Shown: positions 1 to 9,230, numbered from the stretch's first letter. The stretch: 64,000 bases of DNA from Taibaiella chishuiensis (GCF_003014535.1 NZ_PYGD01000001.1:1178001-1242000), one strand, 5' to 3'. Notes: generated by a model not told the origin, from the sequence alone. Translations and numbers: made by a program.

Positions 1-290
1 GCCATTTCCTTATCTACGCTGTTCATTACATAGGCGGCGGTTACGGCGTAGGGGTACACTTTGTATACATTGTACCGCAGCCGGGCCAGTTCGGCCTTGC
101 GTTGCGGGTCGAGAATAGCGGCGAGTACGTCTACATTATCTATGAATACCAGGGGGTACAACTGGTTATCCACCTGTATTGCGCTGAGCAATATGGTGTC
201 ATTTTTCCCCGATGTATCCTGGGCCCGGCCTGTGGCCGGCAAGAACGATAGAACGAGGAGCAGCAGGGCTGTTCCTAAATGCTTATGCAT
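1..290 (-). CDS. DUF4294 family exported protein (3' end outside window)
   Basis: The gene reads leftward from an ATG at 288-290 and runs off the window edge, so only about 96 residues are visible. The protein starts with a signal peptide (MHKHLGTALLLLVLSFLP, cleavage probably after GRAQ). It continues with a segment ending LARLRYNVYKVYPYAV, which resembles the Bacteroidota-specific DUF4294 family from memory. That family has no established function. It is divergent from upp. A weak -7-like box (TAACTTCG on the minus strand, 296-303) lies just upstream. The family call rests on the short conserved VYPYA region. Confidence 0.6.
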   Translation of the reverse strand, partial: MHKHLGTALLLLVLSFLPATGRAQDTSGKNDTILLSAIQVDNQLYPLVFIDNVDVLAAILDPQRKAELARLRYNVYKVYPYAVTAAYVMNSVDKEM

Positions 291-454
291 TGTACCGAAG
301 TTATTATTTATAAAGTTCCGTATATTAAACGGATTTAGAAAATTTAGATTGTTGGGTTTGCAATAGGTTTAATAAAATATGTTGTGTTGGTAGCAATTAT
401 TTTATTTCAGCATGTTGGGAAAAAATAGTTTATTAGCAGCCAAATTGTTAAGAA

Positions 455-1105
455 ATGGTCTACAACTTAAGCGTTCAGAACTCGATGGTAACGCAATGGA
501 TGAGTGAAATAAGGGAGGTCGGTACCCAAAACGACCGGATGCGCTTCCGGAGAAATATGGAACGGATCGGCGAAATTGCTGCCTATGAGATCAGTAAGCT
601 CGTGGACTATGAAGAAAAACTGATACAGACGCCCATGGGCGAGGCCTCCTGCAGGGTAATGACGGAGCAGCCGGTACTGGCAACCATACTGAGAGCCGGT
701 GTGCCGCTGCACCAGGGATTGCTTAATTATTTCGATAAAGGCGACAGCGCATTCGTAGCCGCTTACCGCAAGCATCACCGCGACGGCAGTTTTGAAATAG
801 AACAGCATTATGCGACCTGTCCTTCGCTGGAGGGCCGGGTGCTGATCATTGCCGATCCGATGCTGGCTACCGGCGCCTCGCTGATCCTGGCAATAGAAAC
901 GCTGCTGGGGTATGGCAAACCATCACATATTCATGTCGTTGCGGCTATAGCCTGTACCGAAGGCATTGAAAATCTGCTCCGCAAATTTCCGGAGGTGGAT
1001 GTATGGGCCGGCGATATCGACGAAGAACTTACCGCTAAAGGTTATATCGTGCCCGGATTGGGCGATGCGGGCGACCTGGCGTTCGGAAAAAAGGAACAGA
1101 ATTAG
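455..1105 (+). CDS. upp: uracil phosphoribosyltransferase
   Basis: This cytoplasmic pyrimidine-salvage enzyme converts uracil and PRPP to UMP. The 216 residues match the usual length of about 210. The PRPP-binding loop is at residues 130-142 (LIIADPMLATGAS). The C-terminal uracil-binding segment GYIVPGLGDAGD is at 196-207. An Arg-Ala-Gly-Val-Pro flexible-loop motif lies near residue 80. The ATG at 455 is the first in frame and agrees with family N-termini. No pyrimidine neighbour is present, so it is probably monocistronic. All motifs look intact. Confidence 0.96.
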   Translation: MVYNLSVQNSMVTQWMSEIREVGTQNDRMRFRRNMERIGEIAAYEISKLVDYEEKLIQTPMGEASCRVMTEQPVLATILRAGVPLHQGLLNYFDKGDSAFVAAYRKHHRDGSFEIEQHYATCPSLEGRVLIIADPMLATGASLILAIETLLGYGKPSHIHVVAAIACTEGIENLLRKFPEVDVWAGDIDEELTAKGYIVPGLGDAGDLAFGKKEQN

Positions 1106-1153
1106 TGTCCTGAAAGGCTTTTTATTGCCCGGGAAATATAGGTGTAAGTATCC

Positions 1154-1183
1154 TTGTTTTCAATTATTTTACGCTTATATTTG
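1154..1183 (+). promoter_or_regulatory. Bacteroidota-type promoter for the PorP/SprF gene
   Basis: TTG at 1154-1156, a 19-nt spacer and TATATTTG at 1176-1183 match the Bacteroidota -33/-7 consensus (TTG, about 19-20 nt, TAnnTTTG). The implied start near 1190 gives an AT-rich leader of about 120 nt before the ATG at 1312, long compared with other genes here. Confidence 0.6.
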
Positions 1184-1311
1184 TAGGGCATTTTTTTTGT
1201 AAAAACCCAACATGGAAAAAAAAAATGCTGTCTATTGTATAATAACATTGTTTGTGTTATTTTGTGGGCAGAAATGTTTCCATTTAATCTGGTAATCCGA
1301 AAAATAAAATC

Positions 1312-2355
1312 ATGAAGAAAGTATTACTAAGTGCTTTGGCTTTGGCAGGGATATCTTTAGCAGGGTGGGCACAGGATGTGCATTTTACACAATATTTTAC
1401 CTCACCCTTGACGCTGAACCCTGCTCAGACCGGCCTCACGCAAAACGACTGGCGCTTATCCGCTAACTTTCGCACACAGTGGTATACTGTTTCCAGTAAT
1501 CCTTACATGAGCGGTACCGTGGCTTTCGATATTCCAACATTGAGAGGGAAACTGCCGGAAGGCGATGCATTGGGCGTTGGTGTACTGGGCTTGTACGACA
1601 GGTCGGGTACCGGTGGTTTGCAAAATACGACTGTAGGTATATCGGTAGCTTATCATAAAGCACTCGGTGCTGAAAAACAACATACGCTTTCACTCGGTGT
1701 GCAGGGTTATATGGTGCAAAAAAGCATCCAGTTCGATAAGCTGATCTTTGGTGACCAGTTTGACGCTACCCGTCCTGAAGGTTACCTGAAAAATGCATCT
1801 GCCGAGAATTTCGGTAATGCAGATCTTACCTATCCCGATTTCAACGTAGGCCTGATGTACTCCGGCCGCGTAAGCGATAAGGCGACTATGTATGCCGGTT
1901 TTGGTTATTATCACCTTACCCGCCCCGAAGAGCGTTTCCTGAACAGCGGTACAGCGCTTAAGATCAATTCCCGCTATTCTGCCTATATGGGCGGCTCCTT
2001 CGAGATGAATGAAAATACCGTGGCTTACCTGAGCGCTATGTACCAGAAACAAGGACCCGCTTCTGAGTTCCTGATCGGTGGTGCTGCCGGCTTTATCATG
2101 AATCCCGGTCACGATGAGTATACCCGCAACACTATTTTCTACCTGGGTGCCTGGTATCGCTACGGTGATGCGATTGCTCCTTATGTAGGCTTCGAATGGT
2201 CTAAAATGAAAATCGGTTTCAGTTATGATGTTACCCTTTCCAGTGCACAGAACATGACCGGTGGCCAGGGTGCTTATGAAGTATCTGTAATCTACAACGG
2301 TGTGATCAATAAAATTACCCGTAAAAAATACAACTTTGCTTGTCCTAAATTCTAA
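1312..2355 (+). CDS. PorP/SprF family type IX secretion system membrane protein
   Basis: PorP/SprF proteins are outer-membrane beta-barrels that assist the type IX secretion system, often with gliding adhesins or type-B cargo. The 347-residue protein has a signal peptide (MKKVLLSALALAGISLAGWAQ). The family signature follows: DVHFTQYFTSPLTLNPAQTG, then the RTQWYTVSSNPY-type segment and barrel strands with alternating aromatics. It ends KKYNFACPKF. It is monocistronic with its own promoter and terminator and lies next to four type-A T9SS cargo genes on the other strand. That is suggestive, but type A cargo does not normally need a dedicated PorP. Confidence 0.9.
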   Translation: MKKVLLSALALAGISLAGWAQDVHFTQYFTSPLTLNPAQTGLTQNDWRLSANFRTQWYTVSSNPYMSGTVAFDIPTLRGKLPEGDALGVGVLGLYDRSGTGGLQNTTVGISVAYHKALGAEKQHTLSLGVQGYMVQKSIQFDKLIFGDQFDATRPEGYLKNASAENFGNADLTYPDFNVGLMYSGRVSDKATMYAGFGYYHLTRPEERFLNSGTALKINSRYSAYMGGSFEMNENTVAYLSAMYQKQGPASEFLIGGAAGFIMNPGHDEYTRNTIFYLGAWYRYGDAIAPYVGFEWSKMKIGFSYDVTLSSAQNMTGGQGAYEVSVIYNGVINKITRKKYNFACPKF

Positions 2356-2377
2356 TACGGACGATAAAAACGGAAAA

Positions 2378-2410
2378 CGCCGGCTGACAAACAGCCGGCG
2401 TTTTTTTTAT
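2378..2410 (+). terminator. intrinsic terminator of the PorP/SprF gene
   Basis: Hairpin ACGCCGGCT / AGCCGGCGT with a 5-7 nt loop, followed by a run of eight T. It begins about 20 nt after the stop codon. The following stretch, 2411-2660, holds no gene or repeat that I can see. Confidence 0.9.
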
Positions 2411-2660
2411 GGGGTGTATGCATCCTGGCATAGCCTTGATCGGGCGAAATGGCTGTGGACAAAGAAGGGGCGCGCATTCGACGTATCGGGATGTATAATC
2501 CTGCAGAGCCGGGTATTCTACCGGTCGCAGTAATATACCGGAAGCAGCGCTATAACCAGGCATAAATCGAATGCATACAGGTAAGCCCTGTAGCGCGCAT
2601 ATACCCGGCAGGCCGGGCAACAGGTTATAAACGACCTTGTACGATACCCTGTACGATATC

Positions 2661-2697
2661 AAAAAGCGAAGGCCACCCATAAAGGGCGGCCTTCGCT
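2661..2697 (-). terminator. intrinsic terminator of the first T9SS cargo gene
   Basis: Read leftward, GCGAAGGCC pairs with GGCCTTCGC and is followed by five T (the A run at 2661-2665). It lies about 25 nt past the stop codon at 2722. Confidence 0.85.
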
Positions 2698-2721
2698 TCT
2701 TTTGGAAAAAGGATAGTTCTT

Positions 2722-3492
2722 TTATCGCTTGATTGCCAGTTTGGATATGGCGCGTTGTTCGTCGGTTACGAGCTCAAGGTAATACATACCGTTCGTCAAC
2801 GACGACACATCGACCGATAGCGTTTTTTCGCCGGCGGCCTGCCTGCCAAAGTCCTGGGTCAGTACTACACGGCCGGCAATATCCGTAACCCGTACGGCCG
2901 CGTTACCGGCTTTAAAGGCGTATTTAAAACTTACCAGGGATTGTGCCGGGTTAGGATAAGCAAACAGCGAGGTCCTGTCGAGGCCTTTTACCGCATCGGC
3001 TATGCCGGTACCGCCACAGTTGATCACAACACTGTGTAATGCAAGGTTATTGCTGGACACAGTATCTTTAATAGCCGTGGTATCGGAGAAACCGAAGAAC
3101 ACGGCAAAGTACTTGTAGTTGCCATCGGGGAAAGGCCCGGTAACCAATGAGGTGCCGGCACTGTTAAACAAGGCGCCGGTAATGCTTAAGCTCGTATTGG
3201 CGTCGTAGCCAACGAGTGTATCACCTACTGCCACTGCCTCGCCGGAATAGGTGAAAGAACCTGCAGAAGGGTCTTCAATCTCCGGGTCAAGACCTACCAG
3301 CGTATCTGTTGCCAGTATTGCATCCGGGCCATGGTTTATAAACAGGTATTTAATGGGGAAATCACCGGTACAAGGCAGGGTGGTACCCTCTGTAGGCGTT
3401 ATCAGAATTGTTTCGATATCACAATACCTCTGCGCATATGCTCCGGTTGCCAAAAGTCCGAGGAGCGTCAGCGTTGCGTAAATTCTTTTCAT
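2722..3492 (-). CDS. secreted T9SS type A sorting domain protein, paralog 1
   Basis: 256 residues: a signal peptide ending GAYAQ, a CARDB-like beta-sandwich domain (FINHGPDAILATDTLVG near residue 50), and a C-terminal T9SS type A sorting domain from about residue 175. The sorting domain carries YPNPAQ, VRVTDIAGRVV, LTNGMYYLEL and a basic end, AISKLAIKR. Such domains send proteins across the outer membrane and are usually removed. It has more cysteines than its three neighbours (YCDIE, LPCTG, VINCGG). A -7-like TACATTTG on the minus strand (3527-3534) lies 35 nt upstream. No catalytic motif is visible, so the role is unknown. Confidence 0.88.
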   Translation of the reverse strand: MKRIYATLTLLGLLATGAYAQRYCDIETILITPTEGTTLPCTGDFPIKYLFINHGPDAILATDTLVGLDPEIEDPSAGSFTYSGEAVAVGDTLVGYDANTSLSITGALFNSAGTSLVTGPFPDGNYKYFAVFFGFSDTTAIKDTVSSNNLALHSVVINCGGTGIADAVKGLDRTSLFAYPNPAQSLVSFKYAFKAGNAAVRVTDIAGRVVLTQDFGRQAAGEKTLSVDVSSLTNGMYYLELVTDEQRAISKLAIKR

Positions 3493-3606
3493 AATTTTCC
3501 GTTTTAGTTATAAATAAATCAATAGTCAAATGTACGGGCTTTTCGCCCGTTGGTATACTAATTAAATGGTAAAAGGAGGGTAACTCCACGTTAAAAAAGG
3601 CGGGGA

Positions 3607-3645
3607 TAAAAATGCCGAGAGAAGGCCTGTGGGACCTCCTCTCGG
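3607..3645 (-). terminator. intrinsic terminator of the second T9SS cargo gene
   Basis: Leftward hairpin ACCGAGAG / CTCTCGGC with an internal loop, followed by TTTTTA. It separates paralog 2 from the promoter of paralog 1, so the genes are not one operon. Confidence 0.75.
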
Positions 3646-3686
3646 TTTATGTGTTTCCCGGGGGAATGATAAGCCCACGCTGTAAC

Positions 3687-4469
3687 TTAGCGTTGCAGTA
3701 CGGTAAATTTGCTGATGGCACGCTGGCTGTCCATTACCAGTTCGAGGTAGTAGAGGCCGCCGTTAAGTGCGGAGATGTCGATGCTTAATTCTTTTTCTCC
3801 GGAAAGCTTACCGAATTCCTTGGTCATAATCACACGGCCGGCGAGGTCGGTAACGCGTGCTGTGGCCGTAGTATTGGTAAAGTTATACTTAAAGTGCAGC
3901 TTGTCGGACGCCGGGTTAGGATATACATTCAGCGCAGTTTTCTCCAGGCCTTTGATGGATCCGATACCGGTAGAACCGAAGGTTACGTTTTCGATTACAC
4001 TCTGGTTATCGCCACCTACGGTTGCCTGCGTGCCGTTAAGGTCCACGCCCGGATCGTCATGCCATACGCCGCTCCTGGAAACGATGTATGCATAAAGGCT
4101 TTCGAAAGTGGTATTAACCGGGATGTTAAACTGGCCTGTAGCAGAACCTTTGATGGCATAAATGTTCAGGGTGTCGACCTCGTTGGGATACAGGGTGAGG
4201 GTACCATAGTAGCTCACACCTACTTCGTTGGGCAGGCCCAGCAGATCGCCCGACATACGGAAGTATACGGTATCGGTAGCGGTAATACTGTCTGCTCCGG
4301 CATTTTTAACTTCGAGGCGTGTCCAGAGGGTGTCGCCGGTGTTGAGGTTGGCATAAGTTCCGTTGGTTTGTGGTGTCAGCCACTTCAGTTGCAGGTCTAC
4401 ATGTTTTTGTGCCTGCGCTCCGATTATAAACATACAGAACGTGATTAATGTAAGGCAAATTCTTTTCAT
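3687..4469 (-). CDS. secreted T9SS type A sorting domain protein, paralog 2
   Basis: 260 residues with a signal peptide ending GAQAQ. A CARDB-like domain follows (DLQLKWLTPQ, then LEVKNAGADSITATDTVYF). The type A sorting domain starts near residue 180 (LNVYPNPASDKLHFKYNF, VTDLAGRVIMTKEFG, LNGGLYYLEL, AISKFTVLQR). It is clearly homologous to the genes on both sides, most strongly in the sorting domain. A -7-like TATATTTG on the minus strand (4507-4514) lies 38 nt upstream. Cargo function cannot be read from the sequence. Confidence 0.9.
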   Translation of the reverse strand: MKRICLTLITFCMFIIGAQAQKHVDLQLKWLTPQTNGTYANLNTGDTLWTRLEVKNAGADSITATDTVYFRMSGDLLGLPNEVGVSYYGTLTLYPNEVDTLNIYAIKGSATGQFNIPVNTTFESLYAYIVSRSGVWHDDPGVDLNGTQATVGGDNQSVIENVTFGSTGIGSIKGLEKTALNVYPNPASDKLHFKYNFTNTTATARVTDLAGRVIMTKEFGKLSGEKELSIDISALNGGLYYLELVMDSQRAISKFTVLQR

Positions 4470-4548
4470 AAAGTGTTTATTTAAGAAGTTAATAAAAAGA
4501 TTAACTCAAATATAGCTAAACTTTTGGAATATTTAAAGTAGTACAAAT

Positions 4549-4582
4549 AAAAAAGGAGCGCAATTTTGCGCTCCTTTTAAAA
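4549..4582 (-). terminator. terminator of the third T9SS cargo gene
   Basis: A near-perfect hairpin, AAAAGGAGCGCAA / TTGCGCTCCTTTT, with T runs on either strand. It lies about 20 nt downstream of the stop at 4601. Confidence 0.88.
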
Positions 4583-4600
4583 ATAGTTATTGATTAAAAC

Positions 4601-5410
4601 TTATTTCTGTACAGTTATTTTGCTAACAGCTTGCTTATCGCCGGCGGTCAGTTCTACAAAATACATACCGTTGTTCAAAGAAGATACATCCAGGGAGATC
4701 TCTTTAACGCCGGATTGTTTACCATATTCCTGGGTCAGCACAACGCGGCCAGCGATATCGGTAATACGTACAGATCCTGTTGTGTTTTCAAAGTTGTATT
4801 TGAATGTCAGTTTGCCTGTAGTCGGGTTAGGATATACATTCAGCGCTTCTTTTTTAGTGCCGAACAGATCTTTAAGACCAGTCTGGGTACCGAAAGAGAA
4901 AGCTGCGAAATCAATGTTGTTACCTGCAACATCTACTGGAGGATCTTGGGTCGGATCGTAACCTGCGTCAGTGAAAGGAACACCACTTCCGTCAATACCA
5001 CGAACATAAGCTATTAAGGTATCGTTAGAGTTCGTTGGGAACCTTGCAGTTACGGGACCCACGCTTGAGTTACCAAAACTCTGACCTTGCCTAACTGCCA
5101 GGTATACGGTATCAGATGAGTTAGCAGCAATGGCTGGGCTGTTTAAGGTGTAAGTGATGTTGTAATCGTCTGTTCCGTCAGATGCAAATCCTTCTGTAGT
5201 AATCTTGATGGTGTCAGTTGCAGTTACAGCGGCAGGGCCGTTGTTTTTAATAACTACAAATATTTTAAATGTATCGCCAGCGTTCAGGTTAGCGAAATTT
5301 TGACCATTAACGGGTTGTAAGAAGGTCATTTCCAGGTCCGCTGTTTTTTGCGCGTATGCGCCAGTTGCCAATGCGCCGATCATGCCGAGCATCATGTAAA
5401 TCCGTTTCAT
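4601..5410 (-). CDS. secreted T9SS type A sorting domain protein, paralog 3
   Basis: 269 residues. The signal peptide ends GAYAQ. A CARDB-like domain (DLEMTFLQPVNGQNFANLN, VIKNNGPAAVTATDTIKI) shares the PQ/PxxGxxFANLNxGDT pattern with paralog 2. The type A sorting domain starts near 193 (LNVYPNPTTGKLTFKYNF, VRITDIAGRVVLTQEYG, LNNGMYFVEL, AVSKITVQK). It is the least GC-rich of the four. The region upstream of the ATG is almost pure A/T, and I see no convincing -33/-7 pair there. Confidence 0.9.
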   Translation of the reverse strand: MKRIYMMLGMIGALATGAYAQKTADLEMTFLQPVNGQNFANLNAGDTFKIFVVIKNNGPAAVTATDTIKITTEGFASDGTDDYNITYTLNSPAIAANSSDTVYLAVRQGQSFGNSSVGPVTARFPTNSNDTLIAYVRGIDGSGVPFTDAGYDPTQDPPVDVAGNNIDFAAFSFGTQTGLKDLFGTKKEALNVYPNPTTGKLTFKYNFENTTGSVRITDIAGRVVLTQEYGKQSGVKEISLDVSSLNNGMYFVELTAGDKQAVSKITVQK

Positions 5411-5456
5411 GTTTTTTGTTTTTTTGTTTTTGTTTAAAATAAAAATTAATCTAAAA

Positions 5457-5487
5457 TTTCCCGGACGACCGGATGATCATCCGGGAA
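5457..5487 (-). terminator. probable terminator of the fourth T9SS cargo gene
   Basis: Arms TTCCCGGA / TCCGGGAA, with a nested palindrome CGGATGATCATCCG at 5470-5483. Read leftward it is followed by an A/T-rich stretch rather than a clean T run. It lies 43 nt beyond the stop at 5530. Confidence 0.6.
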
Positions 5488-5529
5488 AACTCTTTATGCC
5501 AAAGCTAATTGTATGCGTATTATAATAAA

Positions 5530-6273
5530 TTAGTTCGCGGTGAACTTGCTGATCGCCCTTCTTTCGTCGGCGATGAACTCTACGAAGTAAGTACCTTTAG
5601 TCAGGGCAGATACATCTACCGTAAACAGGTGGTTACCTACGCTGGTTTTACCAAAGTCTTTTACCAGTACGGTACGGCCGGTAATGTCGGTGATCCGTGC
5701 AGTAGCTGAGGCTGCTTTGTCGAAGTTAAAGTTGAAGTTCAGGGAACCGTGTGTCGGGTTTGGATAGATGCTCAGGGCTTCTTTAGTACCCGCGTTCACG
5801 TCGAAGATAGCAGTACCTGTTTTCTTCTTAAGGGTAACGGTTACACAAGTGGTATCGTTGGTGTGTATGTTGTCGAGGTAAGTATTGGCGTATGCCGGCA
5901 TACCCTGGCCATGTAAGATTTCGCTTTGCTTGAACAGGAAGAAGCATAAGTCAATAGGCTGGTCTGCAGCCCTTGCAGAGTCGTTAGCCAGGTACAATAC
6001 GTTGGCGAAATTTACAGAAGCACCGCTGGCAATGGCAGACAGGTTGAACACAAAAACCCGGTTAGTATTCTTTAAACCATAGAATATGGTGTCGGTTGTT
6101 GCAATGGCAGCAGGGCCATTATTGGTCACCTTAAAGCTGAGTCGTGCGGTGTCGCCGAAATCAACCGAGGTTTTATTGGCAGTTACTTCGAGTTTCAGGT
6201 CGCATGTTTTTTGAGCTGAAGCCACAAAGGAAAAAGCACCCAGAAGGGCGATAGTGGTAAAGATTTTTTTCAT
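5530..6273 (-). CDS. secreted T9SS type A sorting domain protein, paralog 4
   Basis: 247 residues with signal peptide MKKIFTTIALLGAFSFVASAQ. A CARDB-like domain follows (CDLKLEVTANKTSVDFGDTA, VTNNGPAAIATTDTIFYGL), and the type A sorting domain starts near 168 (LSIYPNPTHGSLNFNFNF, ARITDITGRTVLVKDFG, LTKGTYFVEF, AISKFTAN). It is the most divergent of the tandem set and the first in transcription order. A TATTTTTG -7 box on the minus strand (6347-6354) lies 74 nt upstream. The shared NNGPAAxxATDTI motif argues for one ancestral extracellular module. Confidence 0.89.
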   Translation of the reverse strand: MKKIFTTIALLGAFSFVASAQKTCDLKLEVTANKTSVDFGDTARLSFKVTNNGPAAIATTDTIFYGLKNTNRVFVFNLSAIASGASVNFANVLYLANDSARAADQPIDLCFFLFKQSEILHGQGMPAYANTYLDNIHTNDTTCVTVTLKKKTGTAIFDVNAGTKEALSIYPNPTHGSLNFNFNFDKAASATARITDITGRTVLVKDFGKTSVGNHLFTVDVSALTKGTYFVEFIADERRAISKFTAN

Positions 6274-6476
6274 TTTTGTTTTTTTAAGAAGTAATCGGTT
6301 TTTTTTTAGTGTGTATGTGGTTTAAAGATTTTTAATGATAATCTGCCAAAAATAAGTAAACTTTTTCCTTCTGAAAAAAATAATCTAACAATAATCTATT
6401 TTTTTTTGAAGAACCCCCTTTGTTACATCTCTTTAAAGAACAAGGTACTTAGCTTCCCCTTTAGCAATAGTATTAC

Positions 6477-7106
6477 TTAATCTTTGGCAATGGTATTGAC
6501 ATAAGTTTCTACCGGTAATCTTTTAGCGATAGACCTGGCGAGGGTCAGCTCGTCGGTATATTCCAACTCACCGCCAAAGGATATGCCCCGGGCAATCCCC
6601 GATATCGGGACAGCATAGGGATGTAACTGCTTACTGATATAATAGACGGTGGTATCGCCCTCGATTGTTGGGTTTAAGGCCATAATTATTTCCTTAATAC
6701 CGCCGGAAGCCACGCGGCTGGTAAGATTGTCGATATAAAGCTGTTCCGGACCTATGCCATCGAGCGGCGACAACAGGCCGCCCAATACATGGTAGAGTCC
6801 GTTGAACTGGCGCGTACTTTCTATCGAGATAACATCCCTTATGTTTTCCACGACACAGATAAGCGACCTGTCGCGCAGGGGATTGTTGCAGATACTACAC
6901 AGGCCGCTATCGGATATATTGTTGCATTCGGGGCAAAAACAAGCCTCGGTGCGCATACGGGAAATCGTGTCGCTGAAGTAAGCCACCTGTTCTTTATCTT
7001 CTTTAAGCAGGTGCAATACCATCCTCAATGCTGTTTTACGACCTATGCCCGGTAGCCGGGTAAAGGCGTCAACAGCGTCCTCTATTAATTTTGACGAAAA
7101 GATCAT
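6477..7106 (-). CDS. recR: recombination protein RecR
   Basis: RecR acts with RecF and RecO to load RecA at gapped DNA. The 209 residues show the standard order: helix-hairpin-helix near 15-25 (FTRLPGIGRKTA), a four-cysteine zinc finger (C58, C61, C70, C73), then a Toprim domain from about residue 80 (LICVVENIRD), and the GISFGGELEYTDELTLARSI C-terminus. All four zinc ligands are present. The gene stands alone, and I see no dnaX or YbaB gene next to it. Confidence 0.96.
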   Translation of the reverse strand: MIFSSKLIEDAVDAFTRLPGIGRKTALRMVLHLLKEDKEQVAYFSDTISRMRTEACFCPECNNISDSGLCSICNNPLRDRSLICVVENIRDVISIESTRQFNGLYHVLGGLLSPLDGIGPEQLYIDNLTSRVASGGIKEIIMALNPTIEGDTTVYYISKQLHPYAVPISGIARGISFGGELEYTDELTLARSIAKRLPVETYVNTIAKD

Positions 7107-7250
7107 GTTGTAAAACCAGGTACAATACCTGCTGCAAATATAAGCAATCGTCCCGCTCCGCCCCCCCCTCCGCCGATTATTAATACGGCAGAACTGCTTT
7201 GATTTGATTAATCATCGTAATTTGGCAGCCGGATTACTAAATATTACATC

Positions 7251-9230
7251 TTGGAAACGGGTAAACACGGATTTAAAGACTTGAAAAGGACTTATAACAT
7301 CAGGATCGGGATTTTGTTGATCATCAGTATGCTGGCTGCCTATCGCAGCTTCGGGCAGCCTGAAGCACAGAAGCCGGCCCGTATCCTGTTCCTGCTCGAC
7401 GCTTCGAGTAGTATGCTGAGCGACTGGCAGGGACGCGAAAACCGTTTCCATGCAGCATCCCGGATCATAGGTGCTATTGCCGACAGTATCCATGGCATTA
7501 ATCCTGATGTGGCGTTTGCACTGCGCGTATACGGCAACCAATTTCCTGCACAGGATAAAAACTGTTACGACTCCCGGCTGGAAGTGCCTTTTGGATATAA
7601 CAATGTAGAACGTATCCAGGCCCGCCTGCGCTACCTGCACCCAATGGGCTTTTCGCCTATAGCCTGGTCGCTGGCACAAACCGCGGAACTCGACTTTACG
7701 GAAAGCAACAGCTTTGCCTATAGCATTGTGCTGATTACCGACGGGGGCGAAAGCTGTGGCGGCGATATCTGTGCTACGGTAACCAACCTGCTTTCCAAAA
7801 AGATCAGCTTCAAACCCTATATCCTGAGCCTGGTGGAGTATGAACCGCTGCGGCAACAATATGCCTGCCTGGGTAAATACCTTACTGTAGCTACCGAAAA
7901 AGACATTATCCCGGCGGTTAAAACCATTATCGGTGATAACCGCGTTATATTTTCCATACGCGGTACCGGCCTGAAGACCATTGCAGGAGCCACGCCGCCA
8001 CCCACGATAGTGCCGGTAAAAATGCAACCCAGGTCCGTGGCCCCTCCCAAGGCCGAAGAAGACCCGAAGCCGGCAACGCCTAAAGTAGTGCAGCCCGAGC
8101 CGCGGCAGCCGGTAGTGGTTAAGGCACCTGCGCCGGTAAAGGAACCGGTACCCGTAAAAGAGGAGGAGCCGCGGGCTCCGGCCCGTAACATCGTACAGGT
8201 AGACCGGATACGCCGGCATACCAAATTATTGCGGCTGAACAATCTTTATGTACTGCCGGATCCCAACCCGGTAACGGTACCGCGATTACCCCGCATAAAA
8301 ATACCCCTGGAGGAAGAGCCCCGGATTGTCGCTTCGACCCCACCGCCGGCCACAAACAGGCCGCCGGTAACCCAACCCCTGCCTGAGCGCCGCCCTGCAA
8401 CTAAACCGCCGGCTGAGCGCCCGCCCGCGAAGCCTCCGGTGGCAGATAAAAAAGAAAAGGAAGAGCCCGTAGACTTTTTGGTGAAGCAGGATGAAGCCCA
8501 GGAAACCACCGCCCAGATCTACTTTACGAACGGGCAGGGCAAGTTTTACCTGACCGAGCCCCGCATGATCTTCCGCGACAGCAAGACCCAGAAAGAGATA
8601 AAATCCGTTTACCGTAATGTTAGCGGCGGCGAGCCTACGCCTATCAAAATACCGGAAGGTACTTACGACATCGTAATACCGGGCAGCAAGGCCAAAGCCT
8701 CTAATGTAACCGTGGCCCCCAACAAGACCAATAAGATCTATATCAAAGTAGGCCGGGCATCGCTGGCATTCCATTACTCCACTGCGCCCAAAAGACCGGT
8801 GAAAGAATACACAGCCCTGGTAAGCAAACGTTTTGAAGGAGGCCCGGTGGTCAAGCACCGTTGCGACGAAGAGTTGCCCTACGATCCGACCAATTACCAT
8901 GTAGAGATCAATACCCTGCCGCCCACAATCTATAACGTAGACCTGAACTTTAACGAGGTGAAACTGCTGGATATACCCGAAGCCGGTACCCTCGAAATTA
9001 CCAATACCGTGAGCTTTGGTAAAGTACAGTTCTGGTACCGCCTCGGCGATGCTTTTGTACCTTTCCTCGAAATGATGATCAATGGCAATACGGCCGCCCA
9101 GCGTGCCAACCTGCTGCCGGGCGCCTACCAGGTACGCTACTTTAAGCGTAATGCGGCGGGGCAGGAGGCTACCGTAAGGGCATTCTCGATCAAAAGCAAT
9201 GCCGTAACACAGGTACAGCTCGAACCTTAA
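7251..9230 (+). CDS. VWA domain protein with proline-rich linker
   Basis: Predicted exported protein of about 659 residues with a membrane/signal segment at roughly 18-35. A von Willebrand factor A domain spans about 42-235 with a metal-site motif DASSS at 50-54 and a later TDGGES. A long Pro/Lys/Glu/Arg-rich linker runs from about 255 to 425. A C-terminal beta-rich region has two similar halves. The frame has no ATG before residue 27. TTG at 7251 gives the longest form, and TTG at 7281 (MKRTYNIRIGILLI) gives a tidier signal peptide and may be the true start. A histidine kinase follows after 64 nt. The role is unknown, possibly a surface or periplasmic adhesion scaffold. Confidence 0.82.
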   Translation: METGKHGFKDLKRTYNIRIGILLIISMLAAYRSFGQPEAQKPARILFLLDASSSMLSDWQGRENRFHAASRIIGAIADSIHGINPDVAFALRVYGNQFPAQDKNCYDSRLEVPFGYNNVERIQARLRYLHPMGFSPIAWSLAQTAELDFTESNSFAYSIVLITDGGESCGGDICATVTNLLSKKISFKPYILSLVEYEPLRQQYACLGKYLTVATEKDIIPAVKTIIGDNRVIFSIRGTGLKTIAGATPPPTIVPVKMQPRSVAPPKAEEDPKPATPKVVQPEPRQPVVVKAPAPVKEPVPVKEEEPRAPARNIVQVDRIRRHTKLLRLNNLYVLPDPNPVTVPRLPRIKIPLEEEPRIVASTPPPATNRPPVTQPLPERRPATKPPAERPPAKPPVADKKEKEEPVDFLVKQDEAQETTAQIYFTNGQGKFYLTEPRMIFRDSKTQKEIKSVYRNVSGGEPTPIKIPEGTYDIVIPGSKAKASNVTVAPNKTNKIYIKVGRASLAFHYSTAPKRPVKEYTALVSKRFEGGPVVKHRCDEELPYDPTNYHVEINTLPPTIYNVDLNFNEVKLLDIPEAGTLEITNTVSFGKVQFWYRLGDAFVPFLEMMINGNTAAQRANLLPGAYQVRYFKRNAAGQEATVRAFSIKSNAVTQVQLEP

